Below are positions 16,829 to 24,769 of a stretch of DNA of 64,000 nt, one piece after another. Position 1 is the first letter of the stretch, and each line of letters begins with the position of its first letter. The position numbers and the translations under genes were made by a program. Location: NCBI GenBank assembly GCA_052435735.1, contig JBQVNB010000012.1:1-64000 (forward strand). The letters are read 5' to 3'. The notes under the pieces were generated by a model, which worked only from the letters and a program-made list of their open reading frames with translations, was not told where the DNA came from and did not search any database. Source of the stretch: Aliihoeflea sp052435735. Lineage in GTDB: Bacteria > Pseudomonadota > Alphaproteobacteria > Rhizobiales > Rhizobiaceae.

Positions 16829-18457
16829 ATGATCGCCATCATCGAGACCGCCCCCTTCGACGACCAGAAGCCGGGGACGTCGGGATTGCGCAAGAAGGTG
16901 CCCGTCTTCCAGCAGCCGAACTATGTCGAGAACTTCGTCCAGTCGATCTTCGACTCGCTCGCGGGCTATCGCGGCCAGACGCTGGTCGTGGGCGGCGACG
17001 GGCGGTTCTACAATCGCGAAGTCATCCAGATCGTCATCAAGATGGCGCTGGCGAACGGTTTCGGCCGCGTCATCGTCGGGCAGGGCGGTATCCTGTCCAC
17101 GCCGGCGGTCTCGCATCTGATCCGCAAGAACGAAGCCTTCGGCGGCATCGTGCTTTCGGCGAGCCACAATCCGGGCGGGCCGACCGAGGATTTCGGGATC
17201 AAGTACAATGCCGGCAATGGCGGGCCGGCGACCGAGAAACTGACCAACGCGATCCACGAGCGCTCCAAGGTGATCGACCGCTACGCGATCGCGCAGGTCG
17301 GCGACGTGGCCATCGATGCGGTCGGATCGCGCGAGATCGGCGGGATGACGGTCGAGGTGGTCGATCCGGTGGCGGACTATGCGGCGCTGATGGATACGCT
17401 GTTCGACTTCGACGCGATCCGCGCCTATTTCGCCTCGGGCTTCACGATGGCGTTCGACGCCATGCACGCGGTGACCGGGCCCTATGCCGTCGAGATTCTC
17501 GAGCGACGCCTCGGCGCTGCGAAGGGCACGGCGCGCAATGCGGTGCCGTCGGAGGATTTCGGGGGGCATCACCCCGATCCCAATCTCGTCCATGCGAAGG
17601 AACTCTACGAACTGATGATGTCGCCCGACGCGCCCGATTTCGGCGCGGCGTCGGATGGCGACGGCGACCGCAACCTCATTATCGGCAAGGGCATCTTCGT
17701 CACGCCCTCCGATTCGATCGCCGTGCTGGCGGCGAACATGCACCTGGCGCCGGGCTATGCGGGCGGGCCGGTGGGGATCGCGCGGTCGATGCCGACGAGC
17801 GCCGCAGCCGACGAAGTGGCAAAGGCGCTCGGGATCGAGCTCTACGAAACGCCGACGGGCTGGAAGTTCTTCGGCTCGCTGCTCGACGCCGGCAAGGTGA
17901 CGATCTGCGGCGAGGAAAGCGCCGGCACCGGCTCGGACCATGTGCGCGAAAAGGACGGGCTTTGGGCCGTGCTGCTCTGGCTCAACATTCTCGCGGCGCG
18001 CAAGGAAAGCGTCGCCGACATCATGCGCGATCACTGGGCGCGGTTTGGCCGCAACTACTATTCCCGGCATGATTACGAGGCGGTGGACGCCGGCGCGGCC
18101 AACGCGCTGATGGACGATCTGCGTGGCCGTCTCGACCATCTTTCGGGCCAGATCTTCGCCGGCCTCGCCGTCGCGCAGGCCGACGATTTCGCCTATCGCG
18201 ACCCTGTCGACCAGTCGGTCACGGAAAAGCAGGGCATCCGCATCCTCTTCGAAGGCGGTTCGCGCGTCGTCTTCCGCCTGTCGGGCACCGGCACGGAAGG
18301 TGCGACGTTGCGCGTCTACATCGAACGCTTCGAGCCCGCCGACGGCCGCCTCGACCTCGACACACAGGCCGCTCTGGCGGATCTGATCGAGGCGGCTGAG
18401 GCGATTGCGGGCATTCGCAGCCGGACAGGGCGCGATGCGCCGACGGTGATTACGTAG
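16829..18457 (+). CDS. pgm: Phosphoglucomutase (alpha-D-glucose-1,6-bisphosphate-dependent)
   Basis: This 542-residue enzyme interconverts glucose-1-phosphate and glucose-6-phosphate, feeding UDP-glucose, glycogen and exopolysaccharide. The phosphoserine loop SASHNPGGP, metal loop DGDGDRN and sugar-binding GEESAGTGSDH are all visible, as is the C-terminal phosphate-binding RLSGTGTEGATLRVY. The ATG at 16829 gives the standard length; the longer upstream frame would read through the hairpin at 16757-16807. Its stop lies one base from the convergent TadG-like gene. Confidence 0.95.
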   Translation: MIAIIETAPFDDQKPGTSGLRKKVPVFQQPNYVENFVQSIFDSLAGYRGQTLVVGGDGRFYNREVIQIVIKMALANGFGRVIVGQGGILSTPAVSHLIRKNEAFGGIVLSASHNPGGPTEDFGIKYNAGNGGPATEKLTNAIHERSKVIDRYAIAQVGDVAIDAVGSREIGGMTVEVVDPVADYAALMDTLFDFDAIRAYFASGFTMAFDAMHAVTGPYAVEILERRLGAAKGTARNAVPSEDFGGHHPDPNLVHAKELYELMMSPDAPDFGAASDGDGDRNLIIGKGIFVTPSDSIAVLAANMHLAPGYAGGPVGIARSMPTSAAADEVAKALGIELYETPTGWKFFGSLLDAGKVTICGEESAGTGSDHVREKDGLWAVLLWLNILAARKESVADIMRDHWARFGRNYYSRHDYEAVDAGAANALMDDLRGRLDHLSGQIFAGLAVAQADDFAYRDPVDQSVTEKQGIRILFEGGSRVVFRLSGTGTEGATLRVYIERFEPADGRLDLDTQAALADLIEAAEAIAGIRSRTGRDAPTVIT

Positions 18458-18458
18458 A

Positions 18459-20174
18459 CTACTGAACCAGCACCGGCCGGCCGCAGTCGACGTGGTGGAC
18501 GCGGATGTCGGCTTCGCCGAGCGAGATGCCGAGGGCGGCGAGGAGGCTGTCTAGGACGGGATCGACGGCACCGAGCGTGTTGCCGACGAGACCGCCGAGC
18601 GTGCCGGTGAGGCCGGAGGGGATGCCGAGGCCGAGGCCGAGCGGTTTGACCTCGAGCCTGAGGTTGGACAGGAGCGAGCCCGACAGGGTCTGCAGCGTGT
18701 TGCGCGTGCGGACCGTCTTGATCGTCTCGGCAGCCACGTCGTTCGCCGTGAACTGGAGCGTGTCGGCCGCCATGTTGGTTGCCCCGGCATGGGCGCGGGC
18801 GTTGACCATCAGCAGGATCGGAACGTGGAGCAGGCGTGCGTCGTCGAGGCGGGGCAGACGGCTGAAATCATGCATTCGGGCGGTGTCGGCGTCAGCCAGA
18901 TGGATTTCGACGATGCCCGGCTTCGCGGCGACGCTGGCGCGGGCGCTTTCGGGCCGGCCCGTCGGGCAGGAGGCGGATTGCAGCTTCGCTTCGCCATAGG
19001 CGACATCGACGAAGAGCGGCACGTGGACGCCGACGCCGAGGAGCGGGCCGATGCGCGCGTCGAGGCGGATGCGGGTCTGGACCGTGCGCACGATGGTTCC
19101 GGCGGGGCCGCGGGAAAACCATGACTTGCCCTGCGGCGGCTCGCCGATCGCGACGGTGGCGGTGAGGTCGAGGAGGCCGGGGATCGAACTGCCCAGATCG
19201 AGCGCGACCTGGTTGGGACCGTTGGCAAGGGCGGCGGCGGCGTTGAGAAGCTGGACCGCTCCGACATTGGCGTCGAGACCCGCCGAACTGCCCTGCATGC
19301 GCGCAAGCTCCAGCGTTACCGGGTCGAGAAGCTGGCGAAGCGGCAGGTTGCGGGCGGCCGGGACCGCGTTGGCGAGGCGCTGCAGGACCGTGCGGGCGGG
19401 CAGGCCGACGCCGGGGGTCTGCGACAGCGCGCGCAGGACGTCGCGCATGGCGACATCGGCGGCGAGCAGCTCGTCATAGGTGGCGGCGGTCAGGTTCGCC
19501 TGGGCGCCGAGCGCCTCGGAGAAGGCAAGGAGGCCGATTTCGGTGTCGAGAAGCGCACGGTAATCCATGGCGTTGAGGCTGATGCTGGTGCCGAGGAGCT
19601 TCGTCAGCAGCATGTTGGCGACGCCGCCTTCGAGGCTGGCAAGGCGCGAGCCGATGGAAAAGGAGGCCTTCGGCACCATCGAGGCGATGGCGGCGGTGCG
19701 GATGACGGGCGCATCGATCAGGGACGCGGAAAAGAAGCGGCTGGCATGGGTTTCAAATTCGACGCGCACGGCGTTGGCAGGCTGCGCGCCGGCGACGAAG
19801 CGCTGGGCGGGCGCGATTTCGGGGTCGGGCGAGTAGGCGCCCGCGATGACGAGGACGCGGTCGTCCCCCACGATCTCGGGCCATGCGGGCGTCTGCGCGT
19901 CGCCGACGGCGCCTTTCAGCGTGGCGACGGTGACATTCGTCCAGCCATTGTCGGTGAAAACGGCCTCGGCTGCCTCGGCGGCGCGTTCGGGCGCACGTGC
20001 CGCCGTCATGGCGGCGAGGTCGGTCAGGCTCTGCGCGCTGCGACGCTCGACGAAGAACGAGCCGGCATCGACGCCGAGCGCGGCGACCAGGATGAGCACC
20101 GGGCTGACGAGCGCGGTCATGGTCGCGAAGTTGCCGCCACGGTCGCGGGTGAGACGGTCAAGGGCGCGCCGCAT
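18459..20174 (-). CDS. TadG-like pilus assembly/surface protein
   Basis: This 571-residue protein has an N-terminal TadE/G-type membrane anchor (DRGGNFATMTALVSPVLIL, then FFVERRSAQSLTDLAAM) and a long extracytoplasmic part rich in Ala, Leu and Gly. It fits the TadG family (DUF2134 type), used with Flp pili or as secreted surface proteins. The start is the ATG overlapping the TadE-like stop (TGATG), which indicates translational coupling. No other tad/cpa genes are near, so the pilus machinery would have to be encoded elsewhere. Confidence 0.8.
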   Translation of the reverse strand: MRRALDRLTRDRGGNFATMTALVSPVLILVAALGVDAGSFFVERRSAQSLTDLAAMTAARAPERAAEAAEAVFTDNGWTNVTVATLKGAVGDAQTPAWPEIVGDDRVLVIAGAYSPDPEIAPAQRFVAGAQPANAVRVEFETHASRFFSASLIDAPVIRTAAIASMVPKASFSIGSRLASLEGGVANMLLTKLLGTSISLNAMDYRALLDTEIGLLAFSEALGAQANLTAATYDELLAADVAMRDVLRALSQTPGVGLPARTVLQRLANAVPAARNLPLRQLLDPVTLELARMQGSSAGLDANVGAVQLLNAAAALANGPNQVALDLGSSIPGLLDLTATVAIGEPPQGKSWFSRGPAGTIVRTVQTRIRLDARIGPLLGVGVHVPLFVDVAYGEAKLQSASCPTGRPESARASVAAKPGIVEIHLADADTARMHDFSRLPRLDDARLLHVPILLMVNARAHAGATNMAADTLQFTANDVAAETIKTVRTRNTLQTLSGSLLSNLRLEVKPLGLGLGIPSGLTGTLGGLVGNTLGAVDPVLDSLLAALGISLGEADIRVHHVDCGRPVLVQ

Positions 20175-20590
20175 CACACGCCCCCGATCCGCACGGTCGA
20201 GCGCCGCGCGATCGTGGTCGAGGGAAGCACGACGCCGTCGAAGAGGTTCCAGATCGGCAGGTGCCGCGCGTCGTAGCTGAGGTCGACCACGAAGCGGGAG
20301 GCGTCGGATGGGCTGTCCGCGACATCGATCTGAAGCTTGGCGGGATCGACAAGGCCGTAGCCCTTCGCGTGGCTGGCGATGAAGGAGAGCGCCATGTCGC
20401 GCCTTTCCGCCTCGTGCAGGCCGGCGACGGACAGACGCGCGGCCTCCGATGCCAGTTGCTGCACGGAATGCGCCGCGCCGAGGTAGATGCCGTAAGCGAT
20501 CATCCCGAACAGGAACATCAGATAGATCGGCGACAGGATCGCAAATTCGACCGCCGCCGTGCCCTTCTTGCATGCCAATCGAACTGCCAT
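20174..20590 (-). CDS. TadE-like pseudopilin protein
   Basis: This 138-residue protein has the TadE signature at its N-terminus (KKGTAAVEFAIL, with the processing-site-like E followed by a hydrophobic helix SPIYLMFLFGMIAYGIYLG). TadE proteins are minor prepilins processed by TadV-type peptidases. The start at 20590 (MAVRL) is preferred since it gives the usual short basic leader; an in-frame ATG at 20629 would add 13 residues. It is coupled to the TadG-like gene. Confidence 0.82.
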   Translation of the reverse strand: MAVRLACKKGTAAVEFAILSPIYLMFLFGMIAYGIYLGAAHSVQQLASEAARLSVAGLHEAERRDMALSFIASHAKGYGLVDPAKLQIDVADSPSDASRFVVDLSYDARHLPIWNLFDGVVLPSTTIARRSTVRIGGV

Positions 20591-20835
20591 GGTTGTGCTC
20601 CGCTGGTTGATTGCGCGCCATGATTGCAATCAAATGCGAATGAAACGGCAAAATGCACGTCTGAATTGTATCTGAGGACCGAACGCCCGCCTTTCGGCTG
20701 TGGCATCCGAGCCACGTCGCACGCGCGACGGCGCGCAGGCTCACAAAATGTATCGCCTGGTAACCATAAATCGGTCTAATTGTAACGCATGGTGATCGGC
20801 ACCATCGAATCGCGTCACAGGGGAGAGTGGCCGGA

Positions 20836-21735
20836 ATGATCATGCGTTCGGGCAAACGCAGGAAGCAGGCACGAGCCTTCGCCACCTTGATCATGCTGCT
20901 CGTGGCCGCGTGGGCGACCGCGGCGCACACCGTTCCCGAATACGTTCTCTTCCGTGACCGCCTCGCGCTCGACATTCTCAAATTCGACAGCAAGCTGAAG
21001 CTGGAGCCGATCGAACTGACAGCGTCCGACGGCTTGAAGCTGCGCTCCTATTATTTCGCGCCCCAGCCCGGCAAGCCGCTGATCGTCTACTTCCCCGACC
21101 GGCTCGGCGACATCATCCACAAGCCACGGCATCTGACGGCGATCGCGGAGGAGGGCTATGGCCTGCTTCTGACCGGCTATCGCGGCTATGGCGGCAATCC
21201 TGGCATGCCGAGCGAGGCGATGCTCTACGCCGATGCGTCGACGATGATGGAGCGCATCGCGGCCGACGACCTCGCCCCGAACGGCGTCATCGTCTACGGC
21301 TACTCGATGGGAACCGGCGTCGCGAGCTATGTCGCCTCGCGGGCCGAGACGATGGGCCTCGTGCTCGAAGCACCGTTCACGACTTTCGGCGACGCAGTGC
21401 GTCAGCAATTCTCGCAGGTGCCCGAATGGCTGGTGCGCACCAAGTTCGACACGCGCTCGCGGATCGACAAGGTCGATGCGCCGATCCTGATCCTCGCCGG
21501 CGGCAAGGACCAGATCACCCCGGCGCGCTTTGCCGAACGGCTGGCGGCGATGAATGCCGACCATGCCTCGCTGGTCGTGGTGCCTGAAGGCAACCATTTG
21601 AACCTGATCCGCAAGGGCGGCGCGGCGGCCGTTCATGGCTTTCTTTCCGCGCTCAAGGCGCCTGTGACCGACACGCAGACGGACATGGCCTATGGCGATG
21701 CACCGCACGTCCTGCCGGCCAGCAGCGTCTACTGA
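20836..21735 (+). CDS. Alpha/beta hydrolase with N-terminal membrane anchor
   Basis: This roughly 299-residue protein begins with a basic segment and a hydrophobic helix (about residues 12-32), likely a signal anchor placing the enzyme in the periplasm. The hydrolase domain has the nucleophile elbow GYSMGTG, acid GGKDQITPA and catalytic histidine GNHLNLI. It resembles the BEM46/ABHD13-like serine hydrolases. A GTG at 20827 and an ATG at 20842 are alternative starts; GGGGAG about 10 bases upstream supports 20836. Substrate unknown. Confidence 0.85.
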   Translation: MIMRSGKRRKQARAFATLIMLLVAAWATAAHTVPEYVLFRDRLALDILKFDSKLKLEPIELTASDGLKLRSYYFAPQPGKPLIVYFPDRLGDIIHKPRHLTAIAEEGYGLLLTGYRGYGGNPGMPSEAMLYADASTMMERIAADDLAPNGVIVYGYSMGTGVASYVASRAETMGLVLEAPFTTFGDAVRQQFSQVPEWLVRTKFDTRSRIDKVDAPILILAGGKDQITPARFAERLAAMNADHASLVVVPEGNHLNLIRKGGAAAVHGFLSALKAPVTDTQTDMAYGDAPHVLPASSVY

Positions 21736-21815
21736 CCGATTGCCCCCAATTCACGCGGTGGTGCACCGCCATGAAACGCGGCGAACGTGCCGCGTGGTCC
21801 TGCCTGCGGTGCGGG

Positions 21816-21920
21816 TTACCAGTGCATGCTGATCAGGAAGATGTAGAGAAACGAGCCGACAGTGGCGGCAGCGATGCCGCCCAGCACCCACTCGAAAGCG
21901 GAAAGGCGCACATGCTTCAT
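21816..21920 (-). CDS. 34-residue single-pass membrane protein
   Basis: This small frame begins at an ATG preceded by a strong GGAGGA ribosome-binding site with a 7-base spacer. The protein has a short basic, polar start (MKHVRLSAFEW) and one membrane helix (VLGGIAAATVGSFLYIFLIS), ending in MHW. It is alone between an alpha/beta hydrolase and the structured RNA downstream of cspA. No family is recognised. The strong ribosome-binding site and clean amphipathic layout argue that it is real. Confidence 0.6.
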   Translation of the reverse strand: MKHVRLSAFEWVLGGIAAATVGSFLYIFLISMHW

Positions 21921-22028
21921 CAGGCATTCCTCCGGGAACCGAAGCGGCTCCGATCCCCAGTGTGACAGATCGCGGCGATCATGCCATCGGAAACCGCGGG
22001 GCAGGGCGGAAATCGGACAGAGCCCGCA

Positions 22029-22062
22029 AAAACAAAAAAGGCCGGGCTGAACCCGACCTTTC
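22029..22062 (-). terminator. Rho-independent terminator downstream of cspA
   Basis: On the minus strand AAGGTCGGG pairs with CCCGGCCTT (one G-U pair) around a short TTCAG loop and is followed by TTTTTTGTTTTT. It ends the transcript that carries the structured element at 22063-22125 and possibly cspA. Confidence 0.8.
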
Positions 22063-22125
22063 CGTAGCCTGAGGGACCTTGCTGCCAGTACATCCGTGGT
22101 CAGCAGACCCGATCAGGCATTTCGG
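22063..22125 (-). ncRNA. Candidate structured small RNA or cspA 3'-UTR element
   Basis: On the minus strand GCCTGA (from 22119) pairs with TCAGGC (to 22067). Inside are GGG/CCC and TGCTG-A-CC/GGCAGCA, leaving an apical loop of about 11 bases. This three-tier stem is directly followed by an intrinsic terminator. No open frame covers it convincingly. It starts about 64 bases after the cspA stop, so it may be an independent small RNA or a stable 3' end released from the cspA message. It does not match 4.5S, 6S, tmRNA or RNase P signatures that can be recalled. Confidence 0.45.
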
Positions 22126-22188
22126 CGGCATCAAGAGCATGTCCGTCGCGCATAACGCGCGGTCTACGCTCGACGCCGGCCGAATTTC

Positions 22189-22398
22189 TTAGACGGCGCG
22201 AAGGTTCTCGGCCGAATTCTTGCCCGAACGCTTGTCCTGGACAACTTCGAAGCTGATCTTCTGGCCTTCGTTGAGGCCATTCATGCCCGAACGCTCAACG
22301 GCCGAGATGTGAACGAAAACGTCCGTGCCGCCCTGGTCGGGCTCGATGAAGCCGAAACCCTTGGTCGAATTGAACCACTTAACGGTACCTGTAGGCAT
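22189..22398 (-). CDS. cspA: Cold-shock protein, CspA family
   Basis: This 69-residue single cold-shock domain protein binds single-stranded nucleic acid and melts RNA structure. The RNA-binding motifs KGFGFIEP (RNP1) and VFVHISAV (RNP2) are intact. The start is preceded by AAGGAG about 7 bases upstream. A leader of about 150 bases separates it from the next gene upstream (22556), enough for a regulated 5' UTR as in other cold-shock genes. A structured element and terminator follow it. Confidence 0.95.
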   Translation of the reverse strand: MPTGTVKWFNSTKGFGFIEPDQGGTDVFVHISAVERSGMNGLNEGQKISFEVVQDKRSGKNSAENLRAV

Positions 22399-22555
22399 AA
22401 CGATCTCCTTAGAATCGCTCGTGTAGAAAGAAACCCTTTTGAATCGGGCGTTTAGATCGATTATGGGAGGGACGTTCGTCGCAGGCGCCGTGGCGCAAAA
22501 CAAAAATCATCTAGCAAGATCGATGCGCCAGATGTGGCGTCGCCGCCCCCAAAAG

Positions 22556-22780
22556 TCAAACCTTTATTTTCTTGGTTGTCTTTTTGGCTTTCGGCGCGGG
22601 GGCTTCCTTTGCCTCAGCGGCCTCCCGCTCCATCCGCAGCAATTGCAGACGCGCAGTCTTCTTTTCGCGTGCGGTCACCTCATCGTCGATGATCGCTCGG
22701 GCGGCTGCCGTCGTAATGTCGGCCTTGGCTGCAGGCGACGGCTTGGCCGTCTTGAAGACGGGATTGTTCAGATCAGACAC
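22556..22780 (-). CDS. Small Lys/Ala-rich conserved hypothetical protein
   Basis: This 74-residue protein has a mainly helical, charged composition: an N-terminal MSDLNNPVFK segment, a helix around residues 20-60 (ARAIIDDEVTAREKKTARLQLLRMEREA) broken here only for description, and a basic KKTTKKIKV tail. Similar short proteins occur across rhizobia without known function; the tail suggests nucleic-acid contact. It lies between cspA and tRNA-Pro, both on the same strand. Confidence 0.7.
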   Translation of the reverse strand: MSDLNNPVFKTAKPSPAAKADITTAAARAIIDDEVTAREKKTARLQLLRMEREAAEAKEAPAPKAKKTTKKIKV

Positions 22781-22918
22781 TTCCGGAATTACCTCTCGAT
22801 TGACTTGGCGACCGAGCGCAAAACCGGGTCGAACGACGACGCGCCGTCGTCATCGAGGCCTATATAGGCGTTTTCGGGAGAAAATGCCATGCGCAGGGCG
22901 GCAAGGCATGAGTGTCAA

Positions 22919-22995
22919 TGGTCGGAGTGGCAGGATTTGAACCTGCGACCCCCTCGTCCCGAACGAGGTGCGCTACCAGGCTGCGCTACACTCCG
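22919..22995 (-). tRNA. tRNA-Pro (CGG anticodon)
   Basis: This 77-base minus-strand gene has acceptor stem CGGAGTG pairing with CACTCCG, D-arm GCGCAGCCTGGTAGCGC, anticodon stem-loop CCTCGTTCGGGACGAGG with anticodon CGG, T-arm GGTTCAAATCC and an encoded CCA. Confidence 0.97.
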
Positions 22996-23073
22996 CGACC
23001 AGACGGCGGGCTTATAACCGGGGTTGCAGAAGCCCGCAAGGGCCGGTTCGCCCATTCGCGCCAAATCGTTGCG

Positions 23074-24540
23074 TCAGTAAGGTGACGCAACGTCTCCCGT
23101 CTCGACATAGACCGACTTGACCTGACTGTAGTGGCCGAGCGCGGCAAGCGCGTTCTCGCGGCCGATGCCCGATTGCTTGACGCCGCCAAAGGGCATTTCG
23201 ACGGGGGTGAGGTTGTAGGCGTTGATCCAGCAGGTGCCGGCCTGCAACTGTCCGACGACCCGGTGGCCGCGGGAAAGGTCGGCGGTGAAGACGCCGGCGG
23301 CGAGACCGAACGGCGTGTCGTTGGCGCGGGCGACCACCTCCTCCTCGCTGGAAAAGCGCAGCACGCTCATGACCGGGCCGAAGATTTCCTCACGGGCGAT
23401 GCGCATGGTGTCGGTTACGTCGGCGAAGACGGTCGGCTCGATGAAATTGCCGCCTTCGAAGCCCTGCATGGAGGGCGCGTTGCCGCCGGTGAGGAGGCGT
23501 GCGCGGTCGTCGTCGCGGCCGATGCGGATATGCTCCATCACCTTGTCGAACTGCGCGCGGCTCGCCATCGGCCCCATCTGCGTTTCGTGATCGAGCGGAT
23601 CGCCGAGGCGGATGGTCTTGGCGCGCTTTGCGAGGCGGTCGAGGAAGCGGTCATAGACGCCGTCCTGGACGAAGACGCGGGTGCCGTTGGAGCAGACCTG
23701 GCCGGTGGAATAGAAATTACCGAGCATGGCGCCGCCGATGGCGTTCTCCAGATGCGCGTCGTCGAAGACGATGAGCGGCGACTTTCCGCCGAGCTCCATC
23801 GTGGCGTGTTTCATGTGCTCGCCGGCAAGCGCCATGACCTTTTTGCCTGTCGGCACGGAGCCGGTGAGCGAAACCTTGTCGACATGCTCGTGCGAGACGA
23901 GGGCGGCGCCGACGTCGCCATAGCCCTGGACGACGTTGAAGAGCCCGGCGGGCAGGCCCGCCTCGATATAGAGTTCTGCCAGGGCAAGCGCGGAAAGCGG
24001 CGTCGTCTCGGACGGCTTGAAGACCATCGCATTGCCCATGGCGAGGGCCGGGGCGGACTTCCAGGCCGCGATCTGGATCGGATAGTTCCAGGCGCCGATG
24101 CCGACGCACACGCCGAGCGGCTCGCGGCGGGTATAGGCGAAGGGGCCGCCAAGCTCGATGAATTCGCCGTTGAAACCGGCGACGACGGAGCCGAGATATT
24201 CGAGCGCGTCGGCGGCGGACGCGGCGTCGGCGACGAGCGTTTCCTGGATCGCTTTGCCGGTGTCGAGCGTTTCGAGGCGCGACAGCTCGTCATTGCGGGC
24301 GCGCAGGAGATCGGCCGCCTTGCGCAGGATGCGGCCGCGCTCGATCGGCTTCAGCCGCGCCCATTCGCTTTGTGCAGAGCGGGCCGCTTCCACGGCCAGC
24401 TCGACGATGTTGGGCGTGGCGGCGTGCAGCTTCGCGATCACCTCGCCGGTGGCCGGATAGACCACCTCGATCTCGCGTCCGCCCTCGTCCTCGACGAAGC
24501 GTCCGTTGATGAAGTGCGATGCTTTCGGTTGGGCTCTCAC
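23074..24540 (-). CDS. betB: Betaine-aldehyde dehydrogenase
   Basis: This 488-residue NAD(P)-dependent aldehyde dehydrogenase carries out the last step of choline to glycine betaine. Cofactor site GSVPTGKKV, the MELGGKSP glutamate block and the catalytic cysteine in GQVCSNGTRVFV are visible. The start is a GTG at 24540, supported by GAGGAG upstream and by the family length; no ATG fits. It is the last gene of the bet operon, placed after betA and a 48-residue membrane protein. Confidence 0.94.
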   Translation of the reverse strand: MRAQPKASHFINGRFVEDEGGREIEVVYPATGEVIAKLHAATPNIVELAVEAARSAQSEWARLKPIERGRILRKAADLLRARNDELSRLETLDTGKAIQETLVADAASAADALEYLGSVVAGFNGEFIELGGPFAYTRREPLGVCVGIGAWNYPIQIAAWKSAPALAMGNAMVFKPSETTPLSALALAELYIEAGLPAGLFNVVQGYGDVGAALVSHEHVDKVSLTGSVPTGKKVMALAGEHMKHATMELGGKSPLIVFDDAHLENAIGGAMLGNFYSTGQVCSNGTRVFVQDGVYDRFLDRLAKRAKTIRLGDPLDHETQMGPMASRAQFDKVMEHIRIGRDDDRARLLTGGNAPSMQGFEGGNFIEPTVFADVTDTMRIAREEIFGPVMSVLRFSSEEEVVARANDTPFGLAAGVFTADLSRGHRVVGQLQAGTCWINAYNLTPVEMPFGGVKQSGIGRENALAALGHYSQVKSVYVETGDVASPY

Positions 24541-24559
24541 GCCTTGCTCCTCGTGTTGG

Positions 24560-24706
24560 TTAGTTCTGTTCGACCGAGACGCCGGATTCGTCGAGACGGA
24601 TTTCGACGCCCGAAGGCTCGCTTTCCTTCTGGTAGACGTAGATGCCGAGGCCGATGACGACCACAATAAGCGCGCCGACGATCATGTAGAGCTGGTTCTT
24701 CTGCAT
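24560..24706 (-). CDS. 48-residue membrane protein within the bet operon
   Basis: The protein starts with MQKNQLY, has one strongly hydrophobic helix (MIVGALIVVVIGLGIYVY, about residues 8-25), and then an acidic tail (SGVEIRLDESGVSVEQN). It lies 63 bases after betA and 19 bases before betB, on the same strand. Its place inside the operon suggests a role tied to choline or betaine use, for example membrane anchoring of BetA, but nothing in the sequence proves it. An in-frame ATG at 24748 is less likely as start. Confidence 0.7.
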   Translation of the reverse strand: MQKNQLYMIVGALIVVVIGLGIYVYQKESEPSGVEIRLDESGVSVEQN

Positions 24707-24769
24707 AGTGCGTTGCCTTGAGACGGATGGTTGCGATGTCGTCGGCATACTGCGGTTCGGCGTGTTCGC

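Noticed and set aside
21991..22132. A short minus-strand frame (MPPKCLIGSADHG...) through the structured RNA
   Set aside because: It runs across the terminator hairpin and T-tract, has no ribosome-binding site, and the pairing of the RNA explains the sequence better.
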